DNA of 45,199 bases from Flavobacteriales bacterium (GCA_016713865.1 JADJOG010000051.1:1-45199), one strand, 5' to 3'; shown: positions 1-8,789, counted from the first letter of the stretch. The notes: generated by a model from the sequence alone, not told the origin. Program-made: numbers and translations.

Positions 1-214
1 GTTGTCGAGGATATTGAGCATGGTCTCGAGATACCTCGTTAGCGAGGACCAATTCCTCATCCTGACTCATCAAGTACAGATTAGCATCAGAAGCCCACTC
101 CATAAGAAGTTCAGGAGTGAGTGTCGGTTGCTCAAGACTCTTTGCTGGACCACGATTGCGCCGCACAATTCGGATAAGGCTCCACAACTCGAAGGGACAA
201 GTTCGAAAGCGGCA
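1..214 (-). CDS. partial hypothetical protein running off the left edge
   Basis: On the minus strand a frame stays open from position 214 to the window edge and reads like protein, with acidic, varied composition in its last part (for example LTPELLMEWASD and MSQDEELVLANEVSRD). No ATG lies at its head; a TTG at 187, a GTG at 166 and an internal ATG at 103 are possible starts, and a stop at 215-217 closes it upstream. The missing start could mean a short gene or a frameshift. I do not recognise the family, and the C-terminus lies outside the window. Confidence 0.4.
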
Positions 215-360
215 TCACGTATTACAGAGCGCGCTCTTCGGCCCCACCGGGCAACTTGGTGCACTCTCGAGTGTATCGATATATGTCTGCTGGTGGCTGG
301 TCATAGAGAAGTTCGCGTGAGCGGATTGAAGCAGGCCCGCATTTGGGGCCGGGTACCCCG

Positions 361-397
361 CAGCGAGGAACGAGCGAGGAGTACGAGCGAGCGCGAC
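361..397. repeat. short imperfect GAGCGAG-type direct repeats
   Basis: The stretch repeats the unit GCGAGGA / CGAGCGAGGA / CGAGCGAGC three to four times with small spacers. It sits in the gene-poor 215-587 interval, where no frame on either strand looks like protein. Nothing else in that interval could be assigned. Confidence 0.4.
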
Positions 398-587
398 TTG
401 GCCATGAGTATTCAGACCGGACGCCCCAACAACGGGTACGCTTCATCGCGTTCCATCGTTGTTGAGGAAGGACAAGCGTTCATCTTGCGCGTTCTTCGCA
501 TAACAAGTATCCAGCCTTGTTCTCCAACTGAAGGACGACGTCAAATCGGGCATTCTCTCGATCGGCCGGTTGTCGAAGTAGATGAGC

Positions 588-835
588 CTACATCCGTATG
601 GCTTCAGGGCCTTTGTCCCACTTGACCTTTCCACCGCGGTCGGTGTATGTCAACGAAAGGGCAAGTGGAGTGTCGAGCGATTCGCCATCCTCCGGGAGCA
701 AATCGCTGTTGTTGTATTCCGGCCCGATTCGAAGATCCGGTCGAACGTTTTCGGTTCCTGAGAACGAACGTCTTCACCGGCCCGAATGACGATGCTGATC
801 GTGAACAACAGATTGATATGGGGTCTGCGCGGCAT
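588..835 (-). pseudogene. remnant of an unidentified coding sequence
   Basis: Minus-strand positions 773 to 588 hold a frame that looks coding (it contains IGPEYNNSDLLPEDGES and ends LTYTDRGGKVKWDKG...IRM) but has no start codon, because a stop at 774-776 precedes it. A second frame beginning with an ATG at 835, just after the stop of the beta-oxidation gene, overlaps its upstream part. One or more frameshifts could join the two into a small protein of about 80 residues. The family is unknown. It may be a broken downstream gene of the MarR-FadN operon; it shows no thiolase or acyl-CoA dehydrogenase motif. Confidence 0.3.
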
Positions 836-838
836 GCT

Positions 839-3238
839 TCAGTTCCGCAACACTTTCCCGCTGGTGATGATCGACTGAAGGCGCTCCAACGTCTTCCGCT
901 GCATGCACAACTCCACGAACGCCTTCCGCTCCAGGTCCAGCAGGTATTGCTCGCTCACCTCGGCGGCTTCGCTCAGATCACCGCCGCACATGACGTAGCC
1001 GAGCTTCTCGCTGATGAGCGCATCGTGCTCGCTGATGTAGTTGCCGCTTTGCATGCTGTTGGCGCCGACGTAGACGATGCCGAGGCCTTCCTGGCCGAGC
1101 ACCTTGATGTCCTTGCGCGGCGCGGGTTTGGTGTAGCCCTTGTTCCAAAGGTCCAGCGCGCATTGCTTGGCGTAGGCGAGCTGGTGGGCGCGGCTCACGA
1201 TCACCTCGTCCTGGCCCTTGCGCAGGTAGCCGAGCGCGAAGGCCTCGTGCCCGCTGGTGGCCACCTTGGCCTGGCCGATGGTGAGGAAGCGCTCGCGCAT
1301 GGCGTTGATGCGGATGTCGCCCTCCTTCAGCTCGTCGGCGAGGCGCAGGGCGAACTCCTTGGTGCCGCCGCCGCCGGGGATCACGCCCACGCCGAACTCC
1401 ACCAGGCCCATGTAGGTCTCGGCGTGCGCCACCACCTTGTCCGCGTGCAGGCAGAGCTCGGTGCCGCCGCCGAGGCAGAGCTGATGCGGGGCCGCCACCA
1501 CGGGGATGCTGCTGTAGCGCATGCGCATCATGGTGTTCTGGAAGGTGCGCACGGCCATCTCCAGGTCGTCGTACTCCTGCTCCACGGCCATCATGAAGAT
1601 CATGCCCACGTTGGCGCCCGCGCTGAAGTTGGCGCCGTCGTTGTACACCACCAGGCCTTTGTAGCTCTGCTCGGCGAGGTCGATGGCTTTGTTCAATCCC
1701 TGGATCACCTCCGCGCCGATGGTGTTCATCTTGCTCGTCCAGCTGACGCTCAGGATGCCATCGCCGAGGTGACGCACGGTGGCGGCGCTGTTCTTCCACA
1801 CGATGCTGCTCTCGGGCAATTCGCTGAGGACGATGGTGCCTTCGGCGCGCGGCACCGGCTTGTAGCTCTTGCTCGCGACATCGTAGTAGAGGCGCTGGCC
1901 CTTCTCCACTTTGTAGGACTGCTGTGTCCGGCCGCGATCATCTCTATTGACCCACGGCGCCACCTTCACCCCCGCAGCCCTCATGTCCTCCATCACCTTC
2001 TTCAGGCCTACGGCATCCCAGGTCTCGAACGGACCCGCCTCCCAGCCGAAGCCGGCGCGCATGCCGTCGTCGATCTTGTACAGCTCGTCGCTGATCTCCG
2101 GGGATGCGATGGCTCACATACGCGAACATCGCCTGGAACGAACGGCGGTAGAATTCGCCGGCCTTGTCCGTGCCGTTGTACACCAGCTTCAGGCAGAGCC
2201 TCGCGCAGATCTAATCCGGGCTCCACCTTCTTGGCCGCGTCCAGTGTGGCGAACTTGGGCTTCACCTGCGGCTTGTACTCCAGCGTCTTCAGGTCGAGAG
2301 AGAGGATCTCGCCCTTGGGTGAGCTGCGGTCCTAAAGAAGAAGCCCTTGCCAGTCTTGCTGCCGAGCATGTTCTTCTCGACCATCTTCTGCAAATACTCC
2401 GGAATGCTGAAGAGGCTGTTGCGCTCGTCGTGGGGGCAGTTGTCTTTCACGCCTTGCGCCACTTTCACCAGCGTGTCCAAGCCCACCACGTCCGCGGTGC
2501 GGAAGGTGGCGCTCTTCGGGTGACCGATCACGGGGCCGGTGAGGCGGTCCACTTCTTCCACCGTAAGGCCCATGTCGGTGACGAGGTGGAACACGTCCAT
2601 GATGCCGAATACGCCGATGCGGTTGGCCACGAAGGCGGGCGTGTCCTTGGCCATCACCGTGACCTTGCCGAGGATGCGCTGGCCGTAGTCTTCCAGGAAG
2701 GCGAGCACCTGCGGGATCGGTGTCCGGACCGGGATCAGCTCCAACAGCGGCAGGTAGCGCGGCGGGTTGAAGAAGTGCGTGCCGCAGAAGTGCTTGCGGA
2801 AGTCGTCGCTGCGGCCCTGCGCGATGGCGTTGATCGGAATGCCGCTGGTATTGGTGGTGATGAGCGTGCCGGGCGTGCGGTGCTTCTCCACCTTCTCCAG
2901 CAGTTGCTGCTTGATGTCGAGCCGCTCGATCACGACCTCGATGATCCAGTCGCAGTCCTTGATCTTCGGCAGGTCATCGTCGAAGTTGCCGGTGCTGATG
3001 CGCTTGGCGAAGCGGGCATCGTACAGCGGCGCCGGACTGCTCTTGATCGCGGCGGCGAGGGCGTCGTTCACCATCTTGTTCTTCGCCTCGACTCCTTCGG
3101 CGAGACACCATCCTTGGAGGTGTCGGGAATGTCGAGCAGCAATACTTCGGTGCCGGTGTTGGCGAAGTGGCAGGCGATGCGGCTGCCCATGACGCCGGAT
3201 CCGAGCACGGCGACTTTGCGGATGTTGCGTTTGGTCAT
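839..3238 (-). CDS. fadN: 3-hydroxyacyl-CoA dehydrogenase / enoyl-CoA hydratase fusion (FadN type), frame-broken
   Basis: A two-domain beta-oxidation enzyme of about 800 residues that hydrates enoyl-CoA and oxidises 3-hydroxyacyl-CoA. The N-terminus at ATG 3238 has the NAD-binding fold (VAVLGSGVMGSRIACHFAN). The dehydrogenase domain follows (NTSGIPINAIAQG, then HFCGTHFFNPPRYLPLLELIP). The hydratase domain is C-terminal, with the oxyanion region NFSAGANVG and the glycine-rich GLVEFGVGVIPGGGGTKE. This order matches FadN rather than FadB. The reading frame must change at about 3095, 2330, 2200 and 2105 to recover the whole protein, and conserved sequence continues across every break. It lies 91 bp downstream of a MarR gene, as if co-transcribed. 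The thiolase and acyl-CoA dehydrogenase that often accompany it are not seen downstream. Confidence 0.88.
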
Positions 3239-3250
3239 TCGAGTGTGGTG

Positions 3251-3323
3251 TTGGCCGCAAAGGCGCAAAGGCGCGAAGAACCCAGATATGCTCTGCTTTG
3301 CGTCTTAGCGTCTTTGCGGTTGA
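3251..3323. repeat. large imperfect palindrome, dispersed-repeat type
   Basis: The left arm at about 3252-3279 (GCCGCAAAGGCGCAAAGGCG...) and the right arm at about 3294-3322 (...TCTTAGCGTCTTTGCGG) are near-perfect reverse complements, about 28 nt each, around a 15 nt centre. The element fills the gap between the MarR gene and the FadN gene. As I recall, this CGCAAAGRCGC palindrome occurs widely as an intergenic dispersed element in environmental bacterial genomes. Transcribed, it would form a long hairpin between the two genes. Confidence 0.65.
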
Positions 3324-3329
3324 ACATGG

Positions 3330-3761
3330 TCAGAAGAGTTGTTCCTGTTCGAGTATCCGATCCAGCTCGCTCATCACTTGCCGGAAATTGTTCAGCTGTG
3401 CGGGCGTGAAGCGGCTCTGTACCGCCTCGTTGAATTTGATCACCGTGTTGCGGCTCACATCGCGCATCTGCTTGCCCTTCGCAGTGAGGTGGATGCGCAC
3501 CACGCGCTTGTCGGCCTTGTCGGCGATGCGCTTGATGAGGCCTTCCTCCTCCATGGCCTGCAGGGTGCGCACGAGGCTGCGGGCCTCCATGCCCATCTTG
3601 GGGCCGAGCTTGGTGCTGGGCGTGCCTTCTGGCTCGATGTTGAGCAGGATCTGCCCGATGGCCAAGCTGCCGCCGTACTTGGCCGCCTCGGTGTTGTAGA
3701 TGCGCGAGATGCGGCTCCACACGCGGCGGATGGGAAAGTCGATCGTCTCTTCGGGACTCAT
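3330..3761 (-). CDS. MarR-family transcriptional regulator
   Basis: A 143-residue winged-helix regulator. After an N-terminal dimerisation helix (TIDFPIRRVWSRISRIYN) come the recognition helix region (MEARSLVRTLQAMEEEGLI) and the basic wing (ADKADKRVVRIHLTAKG), then C-terminal dimer helices. The ATG at 3761 is chosen over one seven codons upstream because homologs start close to the first helix. It heads the minus-strand unit with the FadN-type gene, so it most likely controls fatty-acid degradation, perhaps sensing acyl-CoA (inference). Two inverted repeats lie in the divergent region just upstream. Confidence 0.88.
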   Translation of the reverse strand: MSPEETIDFPIRRVWSRISRIYNTEAAKYGGSLAIGQILLNIEPEGTPSTKLGPKMGMEARSLVRTLQAMEEEGLIKRIADKADKRVVRIHLTAKGKQMRDVSRNTVIKFNEAVQSRFTPAQLNNFRQVMSELDRILEQEQLF

Positions 3762-3797
3762 CGCACAGGCTTCGGCACCCAAGGTAAGAGCAGATGT

Positions 3798-3832
3798 TAT
3801 GCGTGCATACTAAGTGGTTGAAATTTCTCAAC
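3798..3832. promoter_or_regulatory. two inverted repeats, candidate MarR operators
   Basis: TATGC-GT-GCATA at 3798-3809 and GTTGA-N6-TCAAC at 3817-3832 lie between the divergent MarR gene and the plus-strand lipoprotein gene. On the minus strand a -7-like TACCTTGG occurs at 3778-3785, so both repeats fall where a repressor could block MarR transcription. Binding by the neighbouring MarR is inferred only from position and symmetry. Confidence 0.4.
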
Positions 3833-3855
3833 ATGGGTAGCGTTGGCCATTGGAA

Positions 3856-3863
3856 TAGCTTCG
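3856..3863 (+). promoter_or_regulatory. Bacteroidota -7 element for the lipoprotein gene
   Basis: TAGCTTCG fits TAnnTTyG and lies 19 bases before the ATG at 3883, placing transcription start about 6 bases downstream of it. Confidence 0.5.
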
Positions 3864-3882
3864 CCTGCGATACCAGAATATC

Positions 3883-4773
3883 ATGCGCTACGCCATCCTT
3901 GCAGCACTCGCATTGGCCCTGACCGTTTCATCGTGCCGGAAGGACGATGATGACACGCCCGATGAGGCTCCTCGGTTAGTGATGAAGTTCCGATTCGACA
4001 GTACGCAAGTGCGGCTCGATAATCTCGGTCTGCCGGCAACATTGCCTCCTGGCCACGCCGCGCAGAGCCCGCGCTTCAACAAGATGAGCGCGCATTACAT
4101 CGAGTTCGCGCCGAACATGCTCACGGCGCTGGGCGCCGGCACGGTCCTTTACCACGCTCCGGAGACAAGTGTTGGTGGTTCAACGGCGATCGACTTCAGC
4201 CAAGGTGTGCGTGCAGGTGAAGGCGAGGCCTTCTTCAGCATGCCGCTTTCTCAGATGGCGCCCGGCACTTACGAATGGCTGCGCGTGTCGCTGGCCTACC
4301 AGAATTACGATATCAAGTTCCGTTACGTCGATGCAACGTTCGGTACGTTCAATCTCAGGGGCACGGTGGCCAGCTTCATCGGCTACAACACGTACATCAG
4401 CAATTACACCGTTCGCGATCAGAGTGTAGCGGTGAACGCGAATAAGCTGCAGGGCTACTGGGGCTTCGAGGTGATTAACCCACCCATTGCAACAGCGCCG
4501 GTCACGGGGCAAGCACCTCCGGGCGCCACAACAGTGCCCAATCCGCTTTTTGCCAGTTCGCCGATCCCAAGCGGCTCATGCGTGGTCACCGGCGCCTTCG
4601 CCTCGCCGCTCACGATCACCGGAACAGAGACTTCTGACGTGGTGATCATTGTTTCGCTCAGCACTAACAACAGTTTCGAGTGGAGCGATAACGGCGATGG
4701 GATCTATGAGCCCGGCGCTGGTGACTTGGTGGTGGATATGGGCGTGCGCGGCCTGATCCCCATTGTTCAGTAG
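3883..4773 (+). CDS. lipoprotein of unknown function
   Basis: A 296-residue secreted protein. The N-terminus is a lipoprotein signal peptide ending TVSSC with Cys18 as the likely lipidation site, followed by an acidic RKDDDDTPDE linker, as common in Bacteroidota surface lipoproteins. The rest is rich in beta-strand and aromatic residues, with a proline-rich stretch near residues 200-225 and a Ca-binding-like DNGDGIYEPGAGD motif near the end. I do not recognise the family; a distant relation to MbnP-like proteins is possible but unsupported. It is convergent with the GH16 gene, whose stop lies only 4 bp away. Confidence 0.75.
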   Translation: MRYAILAALALALTVSSCRKDDDDTPDEAPRLVMKFRFDSTQVRLDNLGLPATLPPGHAAQSPRFNKMSAHYIEFAPNMLTALGAGTVLYHAPETSVGGSTAIDFSQGVRAGEGEAFFSMPLSQMAPGTYEWLRVSLAYQNYDIKFRYVDATFGTFNLRGTVASFIGYNTYISNYTVRDQSVAVNANKLQGYWGFEVINPPIATAPVTGQAPPGATTVPNPLFASSPIPSGSCVVTGAFASPLTITGTETSDVVIIVSLSTNNSFEWSDNGDGIYEPGAGDLVVDMGVRGLIPIVQ

Positions 4774-4777
4774 CCCT

Positions 4778-5986
4778 TCACGGACCAACTTCCACAGCGG
4801 CCTCTAGCATCAGCGGACCGCGTAAGCAGGGGTCATCGGGGCACTCGGCTCGAAGCCACTGCGGCCCGCTGGTTCCCGCTTTCACTTGCACCACTGCTCC
4901 GTCAGCATCGCTGCGCGCGATCACAAGGCCTTCACTGCACAGCCACTGCGTAGCGCCGTGCGGGCCATTGATACGGAACCTGCGCTCTTGTCCCGGCATC
5001 AGAGCACCGCTTGCGTCCGATAGTATCTCGCGCGCCACGTTGCACAGATCTCTCTGTCCGGTTTGTGGCCGGCGCTGATACACGCGCACGTAGTCGATGT
5101 CCATGGTGGCCTCCGACGGCCATTCGGTCGCGGTTTTCGGGCCTTTGCAAAAGCTGCCTGGCGCCGATATGGCCAGGTCGAAGATGATGTTCATCGCATC
5201 TGTGCCACGCGGGAAGTACGGTGCAGTGGCATGGGTGCCCGGCGCTCGATCGCAGGCCGGCAGCGCTTTTCCGCGTTTGTCAACGAAACGGCCGCGATAG
5301 ATCACGGGCTTACCATCAAGGAACCAGGTTACACCATCAAGGTCCCATTCGACCGCGTAGGTGTGGTAGTCGCGCGACAAGTCGATAGACTTGTGCTTGC
5401 CGCTCGATGAGCGCTTTGTTGCGCCCCATTGGTGCAAGGCGCCTTTGAGTATCCGCGACTCCTCACCACAGCACTCCAACACATCGATCTCTGTTTCGCC
5501 GCCGAAGCCCCAGAACGCTGGCCAGAGGCCTTTCGCATTCGGAATCCGGCAACGCGCTTCGAAACGGCCATATGTGAATTTCGCTTGGTCCTTCGTATGC
5601 ACCATGCCGCCTTCGTGCTGTTTGCGCAGCCCATACCATTCTCCTTCGCGTGCGCGCACGCCCAGCCGAAGACTGCCTCCGCTTACGGTAACCAGATCAT
5701 CGCGGAAGATGGTGTTGCTGGTGCCCATGATGCGGCAGCCTTCGCATTGGTCGCTGCCGTCGTGGCTATAAGGGAACCACGTGCGCCACACTTCCTTGTT
5801 CAGCGCATTGCCGTTGAATTCATCATGGAAGACGAGCTTCCATGCCGTTGTATCGCAGGGCCCGCCTTCACTTTTCTGCTCTGGCCCTACCCGCTGTGCC
5901 CGTTTCTGGCAAAGGCCATCGTGAGTGAAGCATAGGATGCCGATGAAAAGCCCGGTCATCCCAAGGAAGGTCGGTCTTGTGTTCAT
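4778..5986 (-). CDS. glycoside hydrolase family 16 (laminarinase-like), secreted
   Basis: A 402-residue endo-beta-glucanase. The start at ATG 5986 gives a hydrophobic signal peptide (residues 8-25). The GH16 domain spans about residues 48-310. It carries the signature E166-I-D-V-L-E171, with the two glutamates as nucleophile and acid/base, preceded by LWPAFWGFGGE. GGMVHTKDQAKFTYGRFEAR and a late DYVRVYQ strand are also typical. A roughly 85-residue C-terminal part looks like a small Ig-like beta domain with four cysteines. It follows the lipoprotein gene by 2 bp, so the two are probably one operon. The substrate is likely beta-1,3-glucan (laminarin), inferred from family trends. Confidence 0.92.
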   Translation of the reverse strand: MNTRPTFLGMTGLFIGILCFTHDGLCQKRAQRVGPEQKSEGGPCDTTAWKLVFHDEFNGNALNKEVWRTWFPYSHDGSDQCEGCRIMGTSNTIFRDDLVTVSGGSLRLGVRAREGEWYGLRKQHEGGMVHTKDQAKFTYGRFEARCRIPNAKGLWPAFWGFGGETEIDVLECCGEESRILKGALHQWGATKRSSSGKHKSIDLSRDYHTYAVEWDLDGVTWFLDGKPVIYRGRFVDKRGKALPACDRAPGTHATAPYFPRGTDAMNIIFDLAISAPGSFCKGPKTATEWPSEATMDIDYVRVYQRRPQTGQRDLCNVAREILSDASGALMPGQERRFRINGPHGATQWLCSEGLVIARSDADGAVVQVKAGTSGPQWLRAECPDDPCLRGPLMLEAAVEVGP

Positions 5987-5988
5987 GT

Positions 5989-6811
5989 TCAAGAGGGCAT
6001 CTTCACCATTCGCTTCTCGTCGTTCAGCCAAAGGCTAAGCCCTTCATCGGGGGCATGAAGGAATCGCACCGTGCTCGCCGGTACGTTTCGGTCAAGTCCA
6101 CCTCGTTGGTCATCGTAGAGGTGCACGCTGTCGCAAGCGAAGCGAATCCATGTGGAATCACCGACGAATTCGAGGCCGGGCGAACGGTGCGATGTTCCCA
6201 CGTTTGGTCCGTGCCCCTTCCTCATCGGTCACCCGCACAGGCAAAGCCGCATCGAGGAAGCCGCAGTCCTTGAATACTTCACCGGTGAGGCGCATGAGTT
6301 TCTGTCCCCAGCTTTCCCGCTCGCCGAAGTTGACGAGGAGCCAAAGGTCATCGGTGCTGTTGCTATCGGCTGCGAAGAAGGTTGGCAGCATGGTCCAGCT
6401 GTCATAGGCGGGTGCTGAGGTTGCAAGGACCTCTGCTGATCTGTAGGGCAGTGCTCGATAGCGGTAAAGACGAAGGCCTTCGAACCGCTCCTCCCGATTC
6501 GACGCCGCCATGAGGAAGCTGCCGTCCTGCAAATCGAATGTCACTTGAACAAGCAGGGTGTCGTGGTGCACGTTGTCTTCGACTTGCTGCATGGAAAGTG
6601 GGCTGAGCCCAATGAATGAAATGTCGTTCGCGCCCTTGGGATGGGAATTCAATCCACAACCGAAGCCAAGGCAGATGCTCAAGGCAGCTAGGGTTATGCG
6701 GTTCGGAGACAGGGTAGAACTAATTTGAGTGCAAGTGCCTGACAAACAAAAGAAAAGGTTTGTCGGAGTTCGGTTGTGCAAGCCGTTCAGTATCAGCCTT
6801 AAGGCGAACAT
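5989..6811 (-). CDS. lipoprotein of unknown function, frame-broken, upstream of GH16
   Basis: Two minus-strand frames join into one protein near 6180. The upstream part (about 6700 to 6180) has a hydrophobic leader ending GFGC, a likely lipobox. The downstream part ends DEGLSLWLNDEKRMVK and stops at 5989. A one-base indel in the GC-rich join would restore the frame. The true start is unclear: the only in-frame ATG (6811) gives an overlong leader, and a non-ATG start or another indel near 6715 is likely. No known domain is recognised. Its stop lies 2 bp before the GH16 start, suggesting translational coupling. Confidence 0.6.
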
Positions 6812-6938
6812 AAGCCTCCAGTCCTGAATCTGGCACTGCCGTTAGCCGATATGATCGCAACCGTCGTCTCAATAAGCTCGTATATCGGTTGAGAGAGAAG
6901 TCTGGTCGCGATATTGCGGCCGTTCATCGCTGGTCGGC

Positions 6939-7514
6939 ATGGAAACCACGCACAATCAAGGATCAACTTCTTTCGGCGAGCATTGGCCGAAGGAGGTGCT
7001 TGATGCTGCGCTGAATGGAAGCAGGCAGGATGCAGTGTTCCGATTTTCCGGGAAAGTGTCGCATTCCGATGTTGAAGCCTTGGTACGTAGCACCGAGGAT
7101 TTCAGTGTTGGGGCCAACGATGGTGTTGTGGTTCGAAAGCGGCTATTGAATGTGCTCGTTGAGGCGCTTGAGAATGTGCGCTTGCATGCCGAATCAGAAC
7201 TCGCGCATACAGCCTTTGCCTTGCTGCATTGCGGTCCGGATGCTTATCGGTTGGTGGTGGGCAATGCGGTACCATCGGCCACAGCAGAATTGCTTCAGAG
7301 TCGGGTCGAACTCATCAATGGGATGACGGAGGCCGACATGAAGGAGCACTACTTGAAGCTCTTGAGCAATAGCGGTCGCACTGAGAAAGGCGGGGCTGGT
7401 TTGGGGCTGATCACATTGGCGCGCAAAGGCGCGCGACCAGTTATCGCCAAGAGCCACCCGCGCGATGGCACGACACGATTCCTCACCGTTGAAGTGCGCG
7501 TGCTACGCGATTGA
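6939..7514 (+). CDS. SiaB-family protein kinase
   Basis: A 191-residue GHKL-type ATPase fold. The N box reads NVLVEALENVRLHAE (about residues 71-85) and the glycine-rich ATP lid reads EKGGAGLGLITLAR (about 150-165). This matches SiaB-type kinases, which in Pseudomonas phosphorylate the STAS-like partner SiaC in the SiaABCD switch. No siaC, siaA or siaD homolog lies nearby, so the partner must be elsewhere. The gene's last 12 bp overlap the 3' end of the convergent dehydrogenase gene. Confidence 0.75.
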   Translation: METTHNQGSTSFGEHWPKEVLDAALNGSRQDAVFRFSGKVSHSDVEALVRSTEDFSVGANDGVVVRKRLLNVLVEALENVRLHAESELAHTAFALLHCGPDAYRLVVGNAVPSATAELLQSRVELINGMTEADMKEHYLKLLSNSGRTEKGGAGLGLITLARKGARPVIAKSHPRDGTTRFLTVEVRVLRD

Positions 7515-8738
7515 CGAACCGGCCATGCCGGCGTATTCCGAGAGATAGGAGTAGCGTTCAGTCAACCGACCATTCCGAACGATGGTCGCCCGCTCGATCA
7601 TGCCCTCGTCATCTTGACCGATCAAGTGAGGCAGTACGCGTTCTATCAGGTCCAAGCCGAAAGCCTCTGATGCATCGCGCGGCAATTCGCAGGGCAGGTT
7701 ATCCACGGCCATCACTGTGATTGAGCCTGGAGAGCCAGGCGCTATCTCGAGGGCCGAGGTCCGATCGTAACCCATGAATGGTGCCTCAATCGTAGTAGCG
7801 CGCAGGGTGCTGTCGATTGGTCCGCCCACATCACAGCTGATGTCGGCGATGACGGTTAAGGCGAGCGCCATATCAAGCAGATCGCTCTTGGAAAGGATCT
7901 TGGGGCCGCGCGGATCCCAGAAGTGGCAGGCCATGTAAAGGTGGGCGCGTCGGGCATACGCCAGAAAGCGAGCTTGATGGCCACGCGGATCGTCATGGAA
8001 TGCCGCTTTATCGAATGGCTGGCCATCTTCTCGCTCATACAGGTCAGTTGTGCCAAGCACGGTGTAAACCGGTCGGGTGAATTCGCCGCTCAGGAATTCC
8101 GCAGGCTTCACGCGTTGCACGCCTGCTCTTTCGAGCACGCCCATAGCGCCCTTTCCTACACGACCACCTCCGGTCATCACGATGCGAAGATCCTTGGGCA
8201 ATGGGAAAGCATGCAGATGCCGCTCCAGTTCTTCGAGATCACGGCATTCATGCGCAGGTTTCAGCACCGGACCACCGTGCGTGAGCTGCCATGCCCTGAA
8301 GCCATTGTACGCGCCCACAACTCCAGCCCAGTATCCGAAGGCGAGAACCCGGTCACCATGCTGATCGGTGAGCAATTCGTGATCAATGAGCGTGTTGCCC
8401 TTCGCCACCAGAGCGCGCATGAGCTTCTGGTTATGCGGTTGCTGCTTGATCGTATGGCTGAAGAAGAGGTACGACTTGTTTGCGATGATCGATCCGATCG
8501 GCACTTCTTTCACACCGATGATGAGGTCTCGGTCATTCAGGTCGTCTACCAATCGTACGCTTTCCGAATCGTATTCCGCATCGCTGAATGCACGCACAGC
8601 GCTTCGCTGCACAACAAGGTCGATCTGCGGGAATCGGATGCTCACTTCCCGGCATTGGGCGGGAGTCAACGGCACGCGACGGTCCGCTGGCTCCTTGCCT
8701 TCGCGGATGATGCCGATCTTCTTGTAGTTGGCGCTCAT
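7503..8738 (-). CDS. NAD(P)-dependent dehydrogenase of the alanine dehydrogenase / saccharopine dehydrogenase family
   Basis: A 411-residue enzyme. It opens with the AlaDh/PNT-N signature (IGIIREGKEPADRRVPLTP) and has a Rossmann glycine motif (VMTGGGRVGKGAMG) near residue 190. The middle part resembles lysine-forming saccharopine dehydrogenases (LINHE-like TLIDHELLTD; ADISCDVGGPIDST). The substrate is uncertain: lysine/saccharopine or a related amino acid. ATG 8738 is chosen because it sits 13 bases after a good -7 element and starts right before the conserved N-terminus. The longer upstream frame would overlap tmRNA. Confidence 0.85.
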   Translation of the reverse strand: MSANYKKIGIIREGKEPADRRVPLTPAQCREVSIRFPQIDLVVQRSAVRAFSDAEYDSESVRLVDDLNDRDLIIGVKEVPIGSIIANKSYLFFSHTIKQQPHNQKLMRALVAKGNTLIDHELLTDQHGDRVLAFGYWAGVVGAYNGFRAWQLTHGGPVLKPAHECRDLEELERHLHAFPLPKDLRIVMTGGGRVGKGAMGVLERAGVQRVKPAEFLSGEFTRPVYTVLGTTDLYEREDGQPFDKAAFHDDPRGHQARFLAYARRAHLYMACHFWDPRGPKILSKSDLLDMALALTVIADISCDVGGPIDSTLRATTIEAPFMGYDRTSALEIAPGSPGSITVMAVDNLPCELPRDASEAFGLDLIERVLPHLIGQDDEGMIERATIVRNGRLTERYSYLSEYAGMAGSSIA

Positions 8739-8751
8739 GCTGAAACGGCGG

Positions 8752-8759
8752 CAAACATA
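8752..8759 (-). promoter_or_regulatory. Bacteroidota -7 element for the dehydrogenase gene
   Basis: On the minus strand the site reads TATGTTTG, a perfect TAnnTTTG, 13 bases before the ATG at 8738. Confidence 0.6.
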
Positions 8760-8789
8760 GTCTGCTGCGCAGAAGGCATCAGGCTGGGT

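Noticed and set aside
2..625. A 207-codon plus-strand frame at the left edge
   Set aside because: Its translation is Arg/Ser-rich with no family resemblance, and the minus strand reads more like protein at both ends of it.
647..3308. Long plus-strand open frames opposite the FadN-type gene (562 and 453 codons)
   Set aside because: They are antisense shadows with His/Ala/Leu-rich low-complexity translation; the minus strand carries clear dehydrogenase and hydratase motifs.
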